A DNA stretch of 64,000 nt from Bolinopsis microptera (Eukaryota > Ctenophora > Tentaculata > Lobata > Bolinopsidae). The notes under the pieces are model-generated. The model was not told where the DNA came from. It made no database searches and worked only from the letters and a program-made list of their open reading frames with translations. Of this stretch, positions 51,801 through 56,305 are shown one piece after another (the stretch's first letter is position 1; every line of letters begins with the position of its first letter). Where the stretch lies: NCBI RefSeq assembly GCF_026151205.1, contig NC_087073.1, positions 5,415,001 to 5,479,000 on the forward strand, in the 5' to 3' direction. Position numbers and translations under genes: made by a program.

Positions 51801-52137
51801 AACTAAAACAGGAAAAAGGTGGGTCTTATTCTATCTTTCTATGTTGGGAACTTGACAGAGCTAAAAATTGACTAACCATCCATTTAAAAATATTTAGAAC
51901 ATCAAACAAACTTTATTGTTTGCTACATTATAAAGACTATATCAAACAGCAAAACAGTGCAAGAAGTTTCAAACACAAATCATGCAATTATCAAGATATT
52001 ACATACAATCTGTGACTTACTTTCACAACACGGTCCATTAAGGAAGCCACATCGCCCTCTTTACTGGACTTCTTCCACTGGCCAACTCCATAGTACTTGA
52101 AGATATTTACATATGGGTGTTGCCACAACTCACCCAT
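6446..52137 (-). CDS. WDR90: WDR90/POC16 homologue, 17-exon gene (whole coding span)
   Basis: In vertebrates WDR90/POC16 is a centriole and cilium protein thought to bind microtubules through its N-terminal CFA20-like domain. Coding exons, 5' to 3', are: 52137-52021, 51765-51615, 51445-49809, 49610-49453, 45428-44519, 44113-43983, 43643-43453, 43162-43002, 42805-42631, 13063-12947, 12747-12586, 12500-12293, 12106-11972, 10628-10461, 8925-8725, 7234-7041 and 6889-6446. Every junction is GT-AG and phase-consistent. Joined, they give about 1752 residues, if one extra base in exon 2 is ignored; human WDR90 has about 1750. Residues 1-190 are the CFA20/DUF667-like domain. WD-repeat blocks follow, broken by a low-complexity linker around residues 980-1105. 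Conserved stretches include WQHP near the N-terminus, ATWLQFP, GRAN-VW, AGYGDG, RVSVWA-DW and FQDF-HDN near the C-terminus. Intron 9 is 29.6 kb; introns 4 and 9 each host a GPCR gene. Family identity is very secure; a few splice positions are less so. Confidence 0.95.
7041..7234 (-). CDS. WDR90: WDR90 exon 16 (WD repeat)
   Basis: It reads GQVLVSGDSNGLASVINSE, then LIMRVISDHKK and ATADRRVSVWAADW, matching vertebrate VLSGDKDGLVAV, FRVLSDHQG and SGDQRVSVWASDW. The acceptor is TTCTTCAG and the donor GTGAGA, phase 0. Confidence 0.94.
8725..8925 (-). CDS. WDR90: WDR90 exon 15 (WD repeat)
   Basis: It reads EPLEQAVQFQVVSASCTC then ISAGYGDGTIRTFDL and LRYSQNG, matching vertebrate AAGYGDGSLRIF. The acceptor TTCCCTCAG at 8926 fits the incoming phase; an upstream TTTCAG near 8970 does not. 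The donor is GTGAGT, phase 1. Confidence 0.92.
10461..10628 (-). CDS. WDR90: WDR90 exon 14 (WD repeat)
   Basis: It reads IVGTTSGTLWYVNWEEKTS then GGHPDQVNDIAFSSGD and DGSLRLWNYG. This is nearly colinear with vertebrate VVGTTAGTLWFVSWAEGTS and its GHRSKVNEVVFSPGE. The acceptor is TGTCCCAG and the donor GTAAAT, phase 1. Confidence 0.93.
11972..12106 (-). CDS. WDR90: WDR90 exon 13
   Basis: It reads GVSKNLKLWNIQKTDADD then LHDELEFDAAIVSCVMDEQ, aligning with vertebrate STGRLRLWAV and HELVLDGAVVSASFDD. The acceptor is ACATTTCAG and the donor GTAGGC, phase 1. An opposite-strand 69-residue ORF over this exon is a shadow. Confidence 0.88.
12293..12500 (-). CDS. WDR90: WDR90 exon 12 (WD repeat)
   Basis: It reads TQAKVPLLSIGDEAEFTAV, then MVYIGTNTGYVTLWDPRS and LWYQNASLVSG. 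This matches vertebrate LLYCGTSSGQVCVWDTRAG and the following SGSRLVSG. The acceptor is TCACCAG and the donor GTGGGT, phase 1. Confidence 0.88.
12586..12747 (-). CDS. WDR90: WDR90 exon 11 (WD repeat; 3' end ambiguous)
   Basis: It reads TEHYVHAVACDPQNATEFV then CVQFWILD, aligning with vertebrate VHGVAFNPWDAGELTCVGQG. Two donors are possible. GTTTGT after 12599 looks stronger but gives the wrong phase for exon 12. GTTAAT after 12586 gives phase 0 and is used here. Confidence 0.75.
12947..13063 (-). CDS. WDR90: WDR90 exon 10 (first exon after the giant intron)
   Basis: 39 codons, phase 0 at both ends: IQCLEFTVDGSYLLSVGNY then ENALVLWDSNNW, a WD repeat matching vertebrate LALAFSPDDRLLVTLGDHD. 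The acceptor is ATTCCAG and the donor GTTGGA. Confidence 0.92.
13556..13627. repeat. 18-bp minisatellite, four units
   Basis: Units 13556-13573, 13574-13591, 13592-13609 and 13610-13627 follow the pattern GAGAAGCGACCAACTGTC with changes. A single diverged unit recurs near 13995-14013. Because 18 is a multiple of three, the minus-strand frame shows a hexapeptide repeat, but I do not call a gene. Confidence 0.8.
13637..13762. repeat. direct repeat copy A
   Basis: About 125 bases highly similar to 14024-14152. Shared runs include AGCAAACTGCCACAAATTGG and GTAAATGTCTCAGG, then AATAAAAGACGTGGTCTC. Confidence 0.85.
13815..13820 (-). terminator. candidate poly(A) signal for the nested GPCR
   Basis: AATAAA on the minus strand about 295 bases past the stop of the GPCR that ends at 14115. 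Position and hexamer fit; nothing else supports it. Confidence 0.35.
14024..14152. repeat. direct repeat copy B, reaching into the GPCR C-terminus
   Basis: Partner of 13637-13762. Its distal end covers the last codons and stop of the GPCR at 14115-15191. Confidence 0.85.
14115..15191 (-). CDS. rhodopsin-like GPCR, single exon, nested in WDR90 intron 9
   Basis: 358 residues with seven hydrophobic segments at about 28-52, 60-85, 100-122, 138-160, 190-218, 236-258 and 283-308. An extracellular N-terminus carries Ser/Thr and acidic residues. Family landmarks are the TM1 GN (GTFGNV), Cys99 before TM3 and Cys175 in the second outer loop (the usual disulphide), and NPWLY (NPxxY) at 302-306. The DRY position is replaced by TTRTC, a divergent feature. 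The ligand cannot be told from sequence. The gene has no introns and the same orientation as its host WDR90. Its last dozen or so codons lie inside a duplicated repeat, and a possible GTAAGC donor occurs just before them, so the true C-terminus could differ. Confidence 0.92.
   Translation of the reverse strand: MSTTSSSPQTTDYEDFHATLNSDLDTLFGVICCICFLSGTFGNVAAFFFFKFSKNNVPHSIYKIITATDFYICMCILPVGICYLMDRSPGILFGTTVPCYIWGYTWSIVGRLSVFLVVVLSTTRTCLVLKPFYTVRIKVVIGFIVGYFLILLIQMLLIQWFTKAKVVYKRPFAECVFFTDSSKDLKHKALYFIGYTVPFIVPMFFVILSCGLTIWAIAIKPRRNDSHTKVQAASSARVTMTIVIFTLVYSLFNIPLVFDRLLLAIRDLFEVKGFEKFHNFTNVEYYLNFTYSISVAINSALNPWLYLWRMANFRRFLCDLVHRLLPARCQNAVGCSPGSYRTAGKRGSTLFETTSFIA
15192..16344. other. intronic stretch upstream of the nested GPCR
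   Basis: Presumed promoter side of the GPCR at 14115-15191. A 90-codon plus-strand ORF at 15450-15722 has no recognisable relatives. 16010-16110 is very AT-rich. No TATA or initiator site can be singled out. Confidence 0.4.
16345..16470. repeat. left copy of a duplicated flank
   Basis: Shares CTACTGAAAG, GTGTATTTTGCAT and other blocks with 17199-17310 on the far side of the G21/C21 element. The two are direct repeats, visibly more diverged than the ends of the element itself. Confidence 0.6.
16472..17194. mobile_element. 723-bp inverted-repeat element ending in G21 and C21
   Basis: A run of 21 G at 16472-16492 and a run of 21 C at 17174-17194 bound the element. Inside each run the two ends match again as CAATGGGTATTTTTTGTG and AAACTT (the left copy has one extra T and a ten-base insertion AGAGCCAATG). 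Flanks are ...ATTA before and TTAA... after, so a TTA or TTAA-type target is possible. No ORF resembles a transposase. Outside the element, 16345-16470 and 17199-17310 are diverged copies of each other. Confidence 0.75.
17199..17310. repeat. right copy of a duplicated flank
   Basis: Direct-repeat partner of 16345-16470; shared blocks include TTATGTACTACTGAAAG and GTGTATTTTGCAT. Confidence 0.6.
17311..20476. other. WDR90 intron 9 sequence without recognised genes
   Basis: AT-rich sequence with only short ORFs and the AGC microsatellite at 19261. Nothing else supported. Confidence 0.5.
19261..19277. repeat. AGC microsatellite
   Basis: Just under six copies of AGC in WDR90 intron 9. Confidence 0.85.
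20477..20905 (-). pseudogene. LINE-type reverse transcriptase C-terminal remnant
   Basis: A 142-codon open stretch: HTKEIFNKLEVLALPNVI, CLMHKVYSNTAP, then IGPKLYN and CLQDKFLNSFKSTVNK. This is the typical carboxyl tail of animal non-LTR reverse transcriptases (LPN, MHK, GPKLYN, FK at regular spacing). No catalytic motifs remain. It lies in the giant WDR90 intron. Confidence 0.75.
22325..22354. repeat. GCAC microsatellite
   Basis: About seven ACGC units, giving short artefact ORFs on both strands. Confidence 0.85.
24378..24440. repeat. two-copy tandem repeat, about 33 bp
   Basis: TATAACCAGAATATTGAA-AATGCTATA appears twice in succession. Confidence 0.65.
25664..25831. repeat. local duplication, copy 1, with X-box-like site
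   Basis: Direct repeat of 25950-26109. Shared landmarks are TACTATAATTC, the GTAACCATGG palindrome region, a CGTGCAA block and TTTTNATCGG followed by GTGGTAAT. GTAACCATGGTAAC at 25745-25758 matches the X-box form. Confidence 0.65.
25950..26109. repeat. local duplication, copy 2, with X-box-like site
   Basis: Partner of 25664-25831, with GTAACCATGGTTAC at 26006-26019 (a perfect palindrome) and GCACGTGCACATGCACGTGC at about 26031-26050, a near-palindromic pair of E-boxes. Confidence 0.65.
27073..27086 (-). promoter_or_regulatory. X-box-like site
   Basis: GTTACCATGGTTAC, whose complement GTAACCATGGTAAC equals the site at 25745-25758. Confidence 0.4.
30824..30834. repeat. G11 homopolymer
   Basis: Eleven consecutive G within otherwise AT-rich intron sequence. 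Confidence 0.85.
31545..32335 (+). pseudogene. non-LTR retrotransposon C-terminal fragment, frameshifted at the zinc knuckle
   Basis: The first frame carries HGQFQRHMMG, SWNWLTQQDLKKETEGL and IAAQDQALRTNYVKHRIDK. The second frame resumes as NHYETIDHIVNRCPQLSQ, then ALHWSLCKEYGF, KRWYEHRTERVLENG, IIDVAVPGDTRI, IVPVVVGALGTITTNF and KTVLLGSARILRMVLDI. This is a familiar C-terminal block of non-LTR elements in marine invertebrate genomes. The join falls in the C..C...H...C knuckle around 31760-31790, where one cysteine pair is damaged. RT domain and 5' end are missing. It lies in WDR90 intron 9. Confidence 0.8.
32818..32970 (-). pseudogene. short LINE-type RT C-terminal remnant
   Basis: The minus-strand frame reads FRYSHHGH, then LIVPSFNSKFGERIFSVVAP and KIFNRLPDTISS, then a stop. 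KFGER-FSV--P---N-LP is a common C-terminal signature of animal LINE reverse transcriptases. It is too short to appear as a long ORF. Confidence 0.65.
32971..35866. other. WDR90 intron 9 sequence without recognised genes
   Basis: AT-rich; contains the C22 run at 33148. No supported coding sequence. Confidence 0.5.
33148..33169. repeat. C22 homopolymer
   Basis: 22 consecutive C, preceded by GGGGGGCACGCCCA. It resembles an end of the G21/C21 element but no partner end was found. Confidence 0.9.
35869..36063. mobile_element. 195-bp pogo/Tc1-like MITE with TA target duplication
   Basis: The ends are CAGTAAAACCCCGATTTACC and its near complement, flanked on both sides by TA (35867-35868 and 36064-36065). 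The interior repeats GGTAAATCGGGG several times. End sequence and TA duplication fit non-autonomous Tc1/mariner-pogo elements. The short ORFs over it are not genes. Confidence 0.85.
37667..37816. repeat. local duplication, copy 1
   Basis: About 150 bases similar to 38122-38274. Shared runs include GTGCCAGGAATT, TGACTGCCTCTCGGTTATTT and GAGGCATTCAACC. Confidence 0.75.
38122..38274. repeat. local duplication, copy 2
   Basis: Direct-repeat partner of 37667-37816, about 455 bases downstream, same orientation. Confidence 0.75.
38880..38958. repeat. dispersed repeat, copy 1
   Basis: Shares GGGACTTGC, ACCCCATGG, AACATT and TCGACTCTGTTA with 55011-55110. Confidence 0.65.
39873..40010. repeat. three-unit tandem array with CRE and E-box in each unit
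   Basis: Units 39873-39916, 39917-39960 and 39961-40010 are 44, 44 and 50 bases long. Each has CCACGTGG (E-box), CTTATAAG and a full CRE TGACGTCA (39905, 39949, 39999). The CRE sits in a hairpin with arms GTGTTGTGA/TCACAACAC. The array is bounded by direct repeats ACTGCGTCSCTACAGTCGGA at about 39844 and 40017. Confidence 0.85.
42631..42805 (-). CDS. WDR90: WDR90 exon 9 (last exon before the giant intron)
   Basis: It reads TSKQEHLIEHTETITSLAS and on through QICIWNADTFQLLHTCTYHE, one WD repeat. The acceptor TTACCCAG and the donor GTTTGT (phase 0) are good. The next homologous residue lies 29.6 kb away at 13063. The alignment across that junction has no missing residues against vertebrate WDR90. 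Confidence 0.92.
43002..43162 (-). CDS. WDR90: WDR90 exon 8 (start of second major WD block)
   Basis: It reads LVTMLGNDREGRANVVWRG then TVLFYTLGNVIIAEDL, matching vertebrate VVGYSGNGRANMVWRP and LVVVEDL. The donor is GTAAGG, phase 2. Two AGs lie four bases apart at the acceptor. The downstream one (exon start 43162) keeps phase with exon 7, so it was preferred. Confidence 0.85.
43453..43643 (-). CDS. WDR90: WDR90 exon 7 (disordered linker)
   Basis: A serine/proline/glutamate-rich linker, for example SDDNSEELPKTLAP and SPRSPEASPEPP. The acceptor ACCGTCACAG gives the right phase; an earlier CTAG acceptor would bring in a stop. The chosen donor is GTATGG, phase 0. The boundaries are less certain than those of the WD exons. 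Confidence 0.7.
43983..44113 (-). CDS. WDR90: WDR90 exon 6 (disordered linker)
   Basis: It reads LEDTLDNSGEKTLDMSSILL then DPSPSPAPHPLAQTVTV, a low-complexity proline- and serine-rich linker. The reading frame is set by phase from exons 5 and 7. The acceptor is TGCCAG and the donor GTGAAT. Homology is weak here, as expected for a linker, so support comes mainly from splice phase. Confidence 0.75.
44519..45428 (-). CDS. WDR90: WDR90 exon 5 (central WD block)
   Basis: About 303 codons. It starts GSIVAGYSKGTVRVIEG after acceptor CCTTCAG and runs through LVSTMSGKVLRVD and ISIWGF, colinear with the central WD repeats of vertebrate WDR90. It then turns acidic and serine-rich (SGVEESDVVESG), the start of the linker between WD blocks. 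The donor is GTAGGA, phase 2. Confidence 0.93.
45429..47720. other. WDR90 intron 4, part without genes
   Basis: Holds the 18-bp tandem at 45737 and overlapping ORFs on both strands at 46790-47012, which I could not identify. The rest of the intron is taken by the antisense GPCR. Confidence 0.45.
45737..45785. repeat. 18-bp tandem repeat, about 2.7 units
   Basis: GAAAAGTGTAATTTCTGA is repeated in tandem. It is flanked at about 45634 and 45792 by a direct repeat ending TTCGTACGGGGTAGC. Confidence 0.75.
47721..47783. repeat. three-unit tandem repeat upstream of the antisense GPCR
   Basis: Units of 21-22 bases, AGAGTTTACTGATCGTGTAT, about 95 bases before the GPCR start codon at 47877. It could be promoter-proximal; no factor is assigned. 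Confidence 0.75.
47877..49264 (+). CDS. rhodopsin-like GPCR, three exons, antisense inside WDR90 intron 4
   Basis: Exons are 47877-48129, 48297-48441 and 48598-49264, joined by donors GTATGT and GTAAGC and acceptors CTTCAG and TTCCAG with matching phase. They give 354 residues. Landmarks are NG43-44 in TM1, LSISD with Asp71 in TM2, Cys99 before TM3, DRF at 123-125 (DRY equivalent), Cys187 in outer loop 2, SWLP at 253-256 in TM6 (CWxP equivalent) and DPVLY at 284-288 (NPxxY equivalent). The C-tail is rich in Arg and Lys and ends in a proline run. It is a G-protein-coupled receptor at the cell membrane with unknown ligand. The whole gene lies in one WDR90 intron on the opposite strand. The ATG sits in a 16-base duplication whose first copy makes a short upstream ORF. 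Confidence 0.9.
49453..49610 (-). CDS. WDR90: WDR90 exon 4 (WD repeat)
   Basis: It reads VTAVAVDPCQRQLASISHD then SSLRVWNLDSLSQIYEV, one WD repeat that aligns with vertebrate VLALAMEQRRGQLATVSQD and its RIWDL. The acceptor is TTTCAG and the donor GTTAGT, phase 1. It lies just downstream of the oppositely oriented GPCR gene that ends at 49264, so that gene sits wholly within intron 4. Confidence 0.9.
49809..51445 (-). CDS. WDR90: WDR90 exon 3 (end of CFA20-like domain, linker, first WD block)
   Basis: This is the largest exon, about 546 codons. It opens with ISISNIYKQFKASATWLQFP, a strong match to vertebrate WDR90 (NLFKEFKSTATWLQFP), then SIKLCANMFVKNVF. A lysine- and serine-rich disordered segment follows, containing a KKNKKDK basic run near 50800. 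After that come WD repeats including GHSDSIL, IRIWRVSSQECIALV and GNLKVWDSQFGEV. An acceptor-type CAG lies directly before the GTT at 51445. The donor is GTAAGA, phase 2. Confidence 0.93.
51615..51765 (-). CDS. WDR90: WDR90 exon 2, with apparent +1 frameshift
   Basis: The acceptor TTTTTCAG lies at 51766 and the donor GTAATG at 51614. The first half reads CPIYKISGTVPANNYIVIPK then HSSQSAGLT; the second half reads SHLCVLFKPIPGQFFTIHLE one frame over. Both halves match consecutive parts of the CFA20-like domain. The exon has 151 bases, but neighbours in phase 0 on both sides require 150. One extra base near 51678 therefore breaks the frame as given, and the shifted frame reaches a stop early in exon 3. 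Confidence 0.85.
52021..52137 (-). CDS. WDR90: WDR90 exon 1 (start of CFA20-like domain)
   Basis: This encodes 39 codons in phase 0, beginning MGELWQHPYVNIFKYY, which aligns with the start of vertebrate WDR90 (WQHPFLNVF). The donor is GTAAGT. The ATG is preceded directly by an acceptor-like AACAG|G, so the transcript may have an upstream non-coding exon or be trans-spliced. It is too short to appear as a long ORF. Confidence 0.9.
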
Positions 52138-52359
52138 CCTGTTAATGATGAAGTTATCAACCAGAGATTAATAAATGAAATAAATAAATTCTATATTCTT
52201 AATGAAATGAATATACACACAGGGAGTGGGCTTGGAAAGTTAGTTTTAAAAACTGGGCATCAAGAAATACCCAACCAGAGTCCTGATACAGCCAATGAAA
52301 TGTAACACTGACTCAACGCGTCATACTCATTCCAAAAATCTTTGCACTTGCACTGCAAC

Positions 52360-52406
52360 ACCGTTACTGTGCAGTATGCAGTATGCACAGTATGCACAGT
52401 AACGGT
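52360..52406. promoter_or_regulatory. 47-bp inverted repeat upstream of WDR90
   Basis: Arms ACCGTTACTGTGCA and TGCACAGTAACGGT enclose a GTATGCA tandem. It starts about 220 bases 5' of the WDR90 start codon. A regulatory role is only inferred from position. Confidence 0.5.
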
Positions 52407-53034
52407 CACATAATTTATACGTTAGAGGTCACACATAAAACATTATGATATCAATGGGGCCCAATCGGTTTCTATCTGCTAGTAGCGATATGACCATCTG
52501 CATCTCATCTGATAGGGTCTTTATTAGGATTGCACTCTGCCAAAGGAGCATGTTTGGCTAATTTATTACGATATGATCAAGCAGCATTTAATGGCAGGCA
52601 CACTTGCAGAATTTTGTCATTCGATCCCAATTCCTACACATCTCCCAACTCCTACAGCAAGAGAGTCCTGTTTTGACAAGTCTTCACGCCGTAGAGTTTC
52701 ACGCCTTAGAACCAAGGACCTTTCAGCGTGTATTTGGGAATATGAAAATATTATGTGTTTGAACTGCCATGATATGGAGAGATCTGTACTTTAGTTGACT
52801 TAGAACAATACATTGTATTCTACATATAGATTATATAAATAAGAAAATATTCAAACAATATACACATAATATAGCAATGACCCTATATAAAAATTCTGTA
52901 AAAATGGTACAAATTTAAAAACTGAGGTAAAAATAAAACCCTTTGTACGGTAATAATATATATAAAATCCACTAAATCACATCACAACAAAAAGCAGTTT
53001 AGACCCCCATCCAACTAGAGCACTCCATGACCTT

Positions 53035-54291
53035 TTAGGGTTTAAGAGTGTTGATCAGATTAAGGTCCAAATCACTTATTGCCGTGGGTGGAAGGGTTCT
53101 GGTACCTCTGTACCCCCTGATAGAGATTATACAGGTTCTGAGTAGATCAAAACGCAGTCTGCGTCTGACAAATGACATCACATCACAATACCGTTGGCCT
53201 TTCTTTAGGCTGATCTTTTCAGCGAGATGTTTAAGGAACTGTGAAGCCTCAGTTGCCATTCCTCCTGTAGTACTGAACACCAGTGGCGTGAAGGTAGCCT
53301 TTTCAACATTGAGGACTCTGTCATTGTACTCACGTTTTTTGCTTTTCTCGTGAGATTGGTACATCTGTGAGATGCTCTTGTCACTGTTGGACTGGGCTTG
53401 AGGGTGAAGTACCCTTACATCTGTGAATGCCCTGTCCAGCGGCGACCAAAACGATCTCGCACTGATGTCCAGTCTTGCACCATCCTGTCTATTTGTTCCA
53501 TTAGATAGTTCAAGTGTGTGAGAAACGGAGAGAAGCTGGAGTTCTGTTTCAACGTCTTTGCAAACAGTGGTTAGGAGTTCAGCTATTGTATCTCTTAGTG
53601 AATTGTGTCTAAGTGAAACGTAGCTTCCGATTTTGCAGGTTAGAGTATGGTTGATATGATTTTGATTTCCACATACACATAGGGGACTTCTGTTAGCTGT
53701 AGACAGTGTAAGATTATATCTGAGTGAGAGGGCATCAAAGAATTCTTGTTTGTTAAGGACGTACCCACATGCTTTTAGAGGGAGTGTGGATAACCAAATG
53801 GATGCTTCTTTTTCACTAAGGAGTTCTAATTGCCTTTGTGTTGATGGGGATACCTCATTCATAATAGTTTCACGTTGGTGTTTGTAAAGCTCTTCCTTAC
53901 GCTTCTTTACTTCACTTATGATGTCATGCTGCAGTTCTTCGTTTAGTTGGAAAGTAGTAAGCTGTTGAAAAACTGCTTCTGTGAGCTGTTTTGTAGCATT
54001 TACTGAGTTAGTGTACTCCATCTCTGCTGTTGATGTGCAGTCTGGAATGCTCAGCCCGCCCATTCTTGCAGGAAGTGAAGCTATTTTTCTGATTTGATCA
54101 GGCACAAAACTTTTGCCCATAATGGCTGGTATAAAGTCTTCCTTGACACAATATTCCAAGTGTTTCAGATGGTCGGAAATCCCTGGGGTTCTACATATAG
54201 ATTGAAATATGGAGGAACCTGACACAAAATGAGCAGTAAATTGCAATAAAATATTAGATTGCGTGCAAGGATACAATAATAACCATGTCAA
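53035..54291 (-). mobile_element. retrotransposon fragment: RT C-terminus, CCHC knuckle, endonuclease-like domain
   Basis: An open frame of 418 codons; convincing similarity starts near 54210. It resembles the C-terminal part of non-LTR reverse transcriptases seen in many cnidarian genomes: SLPARMGGLSIPD (RT thumb region), a charged helix with KKRKEEL, then IWLSTLPLKACGYVLNKQEF. Next is a CxCx7Hx3C cluster (Cys205, Cys207, His215, Cys219) and RHNSLRD at 228-234. GARLDIS...FTDVRV at 271-294, with Asp275 and Asp291, resembles the acid residues of a restriction-like endonuclease. The order knuckle then endonuclease is that of R2/NeSL-type elements; assignment to a clade is an inference. The RT catalytic core is missing, so this is a 5'-truncated copy with an intact tail. 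It lies upstream of WDR90. Confidence 0.82.
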
Positions 54292-55552
54292 GAAAATGTT
54301 GGCAGTGGGGTTCAGATATAGTCAGGTCAGAGTTGTTTCTGGGTTCTTCAATGTCATGTTCAAGTCCAATATCATTATAGATGTCATGCATGGCAGGTGC
54401 ATTACAAGAGAGGATATAGTCTGGGAGTTTTCCAGTTCTTGCATTTGCATCCTTTTCATCCTACAAGGATACAAGGATACAAAAGTGATAATTACTTTAT
54501 TGAGTACACAATAGTTGTAATTCTGAAATAATTTAAGTTACACAATTCTAATTATTTACAAGTGTGTAGGGATAATTTAGAAATGTTATATAATGCTAGT
54601 TTTAGAAAAATAGATAAATCGAGTTTGTATGGTTCAATCTTATTTTAAGGTCCTATAGCATTATGCACTTGCCAGTATTTGAGTGGAAATCTGGGCTCTT
54701 ATAGTAGGCTGTATAATTTTCGTTCACAGAGAGAATTGAATGGATTGCTCTTGCTGTGGCAGTGAGTGTGGTAGGATCTAGAGTTGTGCATGCAGACCAT
54801 ACTTACAAACAGTGGCGGGTGTTGCCACATTTTCAAAATGGATGTGAATACCTGCTCCTGAATACTTGCTTGCGTTCAGGGGTTGTTTAAGCAGCACAGC
54901 CATTAGCTGGACATCAACTGGAAGATTCAAATGTTTTAAAAGATTTATATAACTTTATAACCGTTGAAAATTTGATTGAGAGTAATCGAGAAATATATAC
55001 TATGAGGCAGTGAAACTTTTGGACTACTATGAATAGGGACTTGCTACCCCATGGAAACATTAAGATATGTCGACTCTGTTAGTTGTTAGTTGTTACATCG
55101 TTGTCCTCAATAAATGTAAAGGCTTCGTTGTGTTGTAATCAGTTTGGACTGTTAATTTCATACCGGGTGTTTGTGTTTGGATCTCAGTGCCCAATTATAA
55201 ATAAAATGTTTTAGTGCCGGATTGAGGATCTAAAGCTGACTTGTTTCACGCGTCGCAATTCTATATTTGATTTATATTAACTGTTAGCCATGCCAGCAGG
55301 GGCAAAAGTGTCTCAAATCGTTATCCTCGTTGTCATTTCATTTAATTGTTAATAAGCCACGATATTAGGGCCTGTTTCTTTGCACTTTAGTCTCCTTGTG
55401 TGAATGACTATTCGAAACTCTAAGTACCTTTAACAAAAGGTTGTTTTCTTTCTAAAACCCTTACCCTAACACAAATTAAACAAACTTCCTTGGCTTTATA
55501 TGGGCATATTACGTAATGGTCGCAAGACAGTATTTTGCCAATATCTCGCCAC
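54292..55552. other. intergenic DNA between transposon remnants
   Basis: Short ORFs only, a few AAGGATAC tandem units near 54464 and the dispersed repeat at 55011-55110. No gene seen. Confidence 0.5.
55011..55110. repeat. dispersed repeat, copy 2
   Basis: Partner of 38880-38958 in the same orientation, 16 kb away, outside WDR90. Confidence 0.65.
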
Positions 55553-55670
55553 TTGCTCTAACCAGAGCCCTCGCTTGCAGTGGCGCGCGCCCGCACCACT
55601 GCAAGCGCAAGCGAAACAAGCGCGCATGCTGGGGCGCGAAAGCACATAGCTAGGTGAATCTCGCCACGGG
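55553..55670. repeat. GC-rich dispersed repeat, copy 1
   Basis: TTGCTCTAACCAGAGCCCTC, CGCTTGCAGTGGCGCGCG and GGCTA/AGCTAGGTGAA-like blocks recur at 57199-57276. GCTCT-AACC-AGAGC is a small hairpin. It may be a SINE or MITE; the class is unknown. Confidence 0.55.
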
Positions 55671-55875
55671 AGCATTATAACTTTTACAGGGCGGCGCTCA
55701 ACCAGTCATTCCAATGAATCTCTAATACAAACTTCCACACTCCAGATTTGTTCTATGGCAAGAAAGCATATGGTTAAGTGAAACTCCAGATCGCACTAAA
55801 AAGTGCTGATGCTCATTGGAAGTTAGTGCGCGCGTGATAAGAATTCACGTAATCGTTTTGAATGGGTGATACGTC

Positions 55876-56273
55876 GATAGTTGTAGGTTTATACTCTACC
55901 AGGACGCGCGCCGAGTTGGAACAAATATTTTACGAGTATCACCCGTTAAGTCGACAGGACTGTTGACGAGTCCAACTCGCACAGGGGGAGCTGAAACCAG
56001 GTTTTCGATCAAACGCTGCCATCATGTGTAGTCAAACGTTGCCAAAAGTTGCTCTCGTCCAATGAAATCGCTGCATTATGTAAGCCAAGCTCCGCATATG
56101 AATATTTGTAATTCAATTATGCATACTAACTTGCAAAATGCAGCGATTTCATTGGACGAGAGCAACTGTTGGCGACGTTTGACTACAAATGGCAGCATTT
56201 GATCGAAAACCTGGTTTCAGACCCCCCTGTGCTCGGTGCGCGTCTTGGTACGGTTAGTTATAAACCTACAAAA
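55876..56273. repeat. outer inverted repeat enclosing the foldback MITE
   Basis: The left arm at about 55876-55915 (GTAGGTTTATA, TACCAGGACGCGCGCCGAG) is matched in reverse complement at about 56232-56273 (GTAGGTTTATA, TACCAAGACGCGCACCGAG). The 252-bp foldback lies between the arms, so one element appears nested in another. Confidence 0.7.
55980..56231. mobile_element. 252-bp foldback MITE with arms of about 100 bases
   Basis: The arms start CACAGGGGG and share CTGAAACCAGGTTTTCGATC, GTAGTCAAACG and TTGCTCTCGTCCAATGAAAT, then GCTGCATT, at about 55980-56083 and in reverse complement at 56133-56231. A 4-bp direct repeat CTCG flanks it (55976-55979, 56232-56235). The CAC... ends with a 4-bp duplication could suggest the CMC/Chapaev group, but this is a guess. 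Confidence 0.85.
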
Positions 56274-56305
56274 TCGTTTAAAATCAATTACGACCTATAA
56301 AAAAC

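Noticed and set aside
55553-55575. tRNA-like D-arm in GCTCTAACCAGAGC
   Set aside because: A small hairpin only; no B box, acceptor stem or anticodon arm could be found, so no tRNA gene is called.
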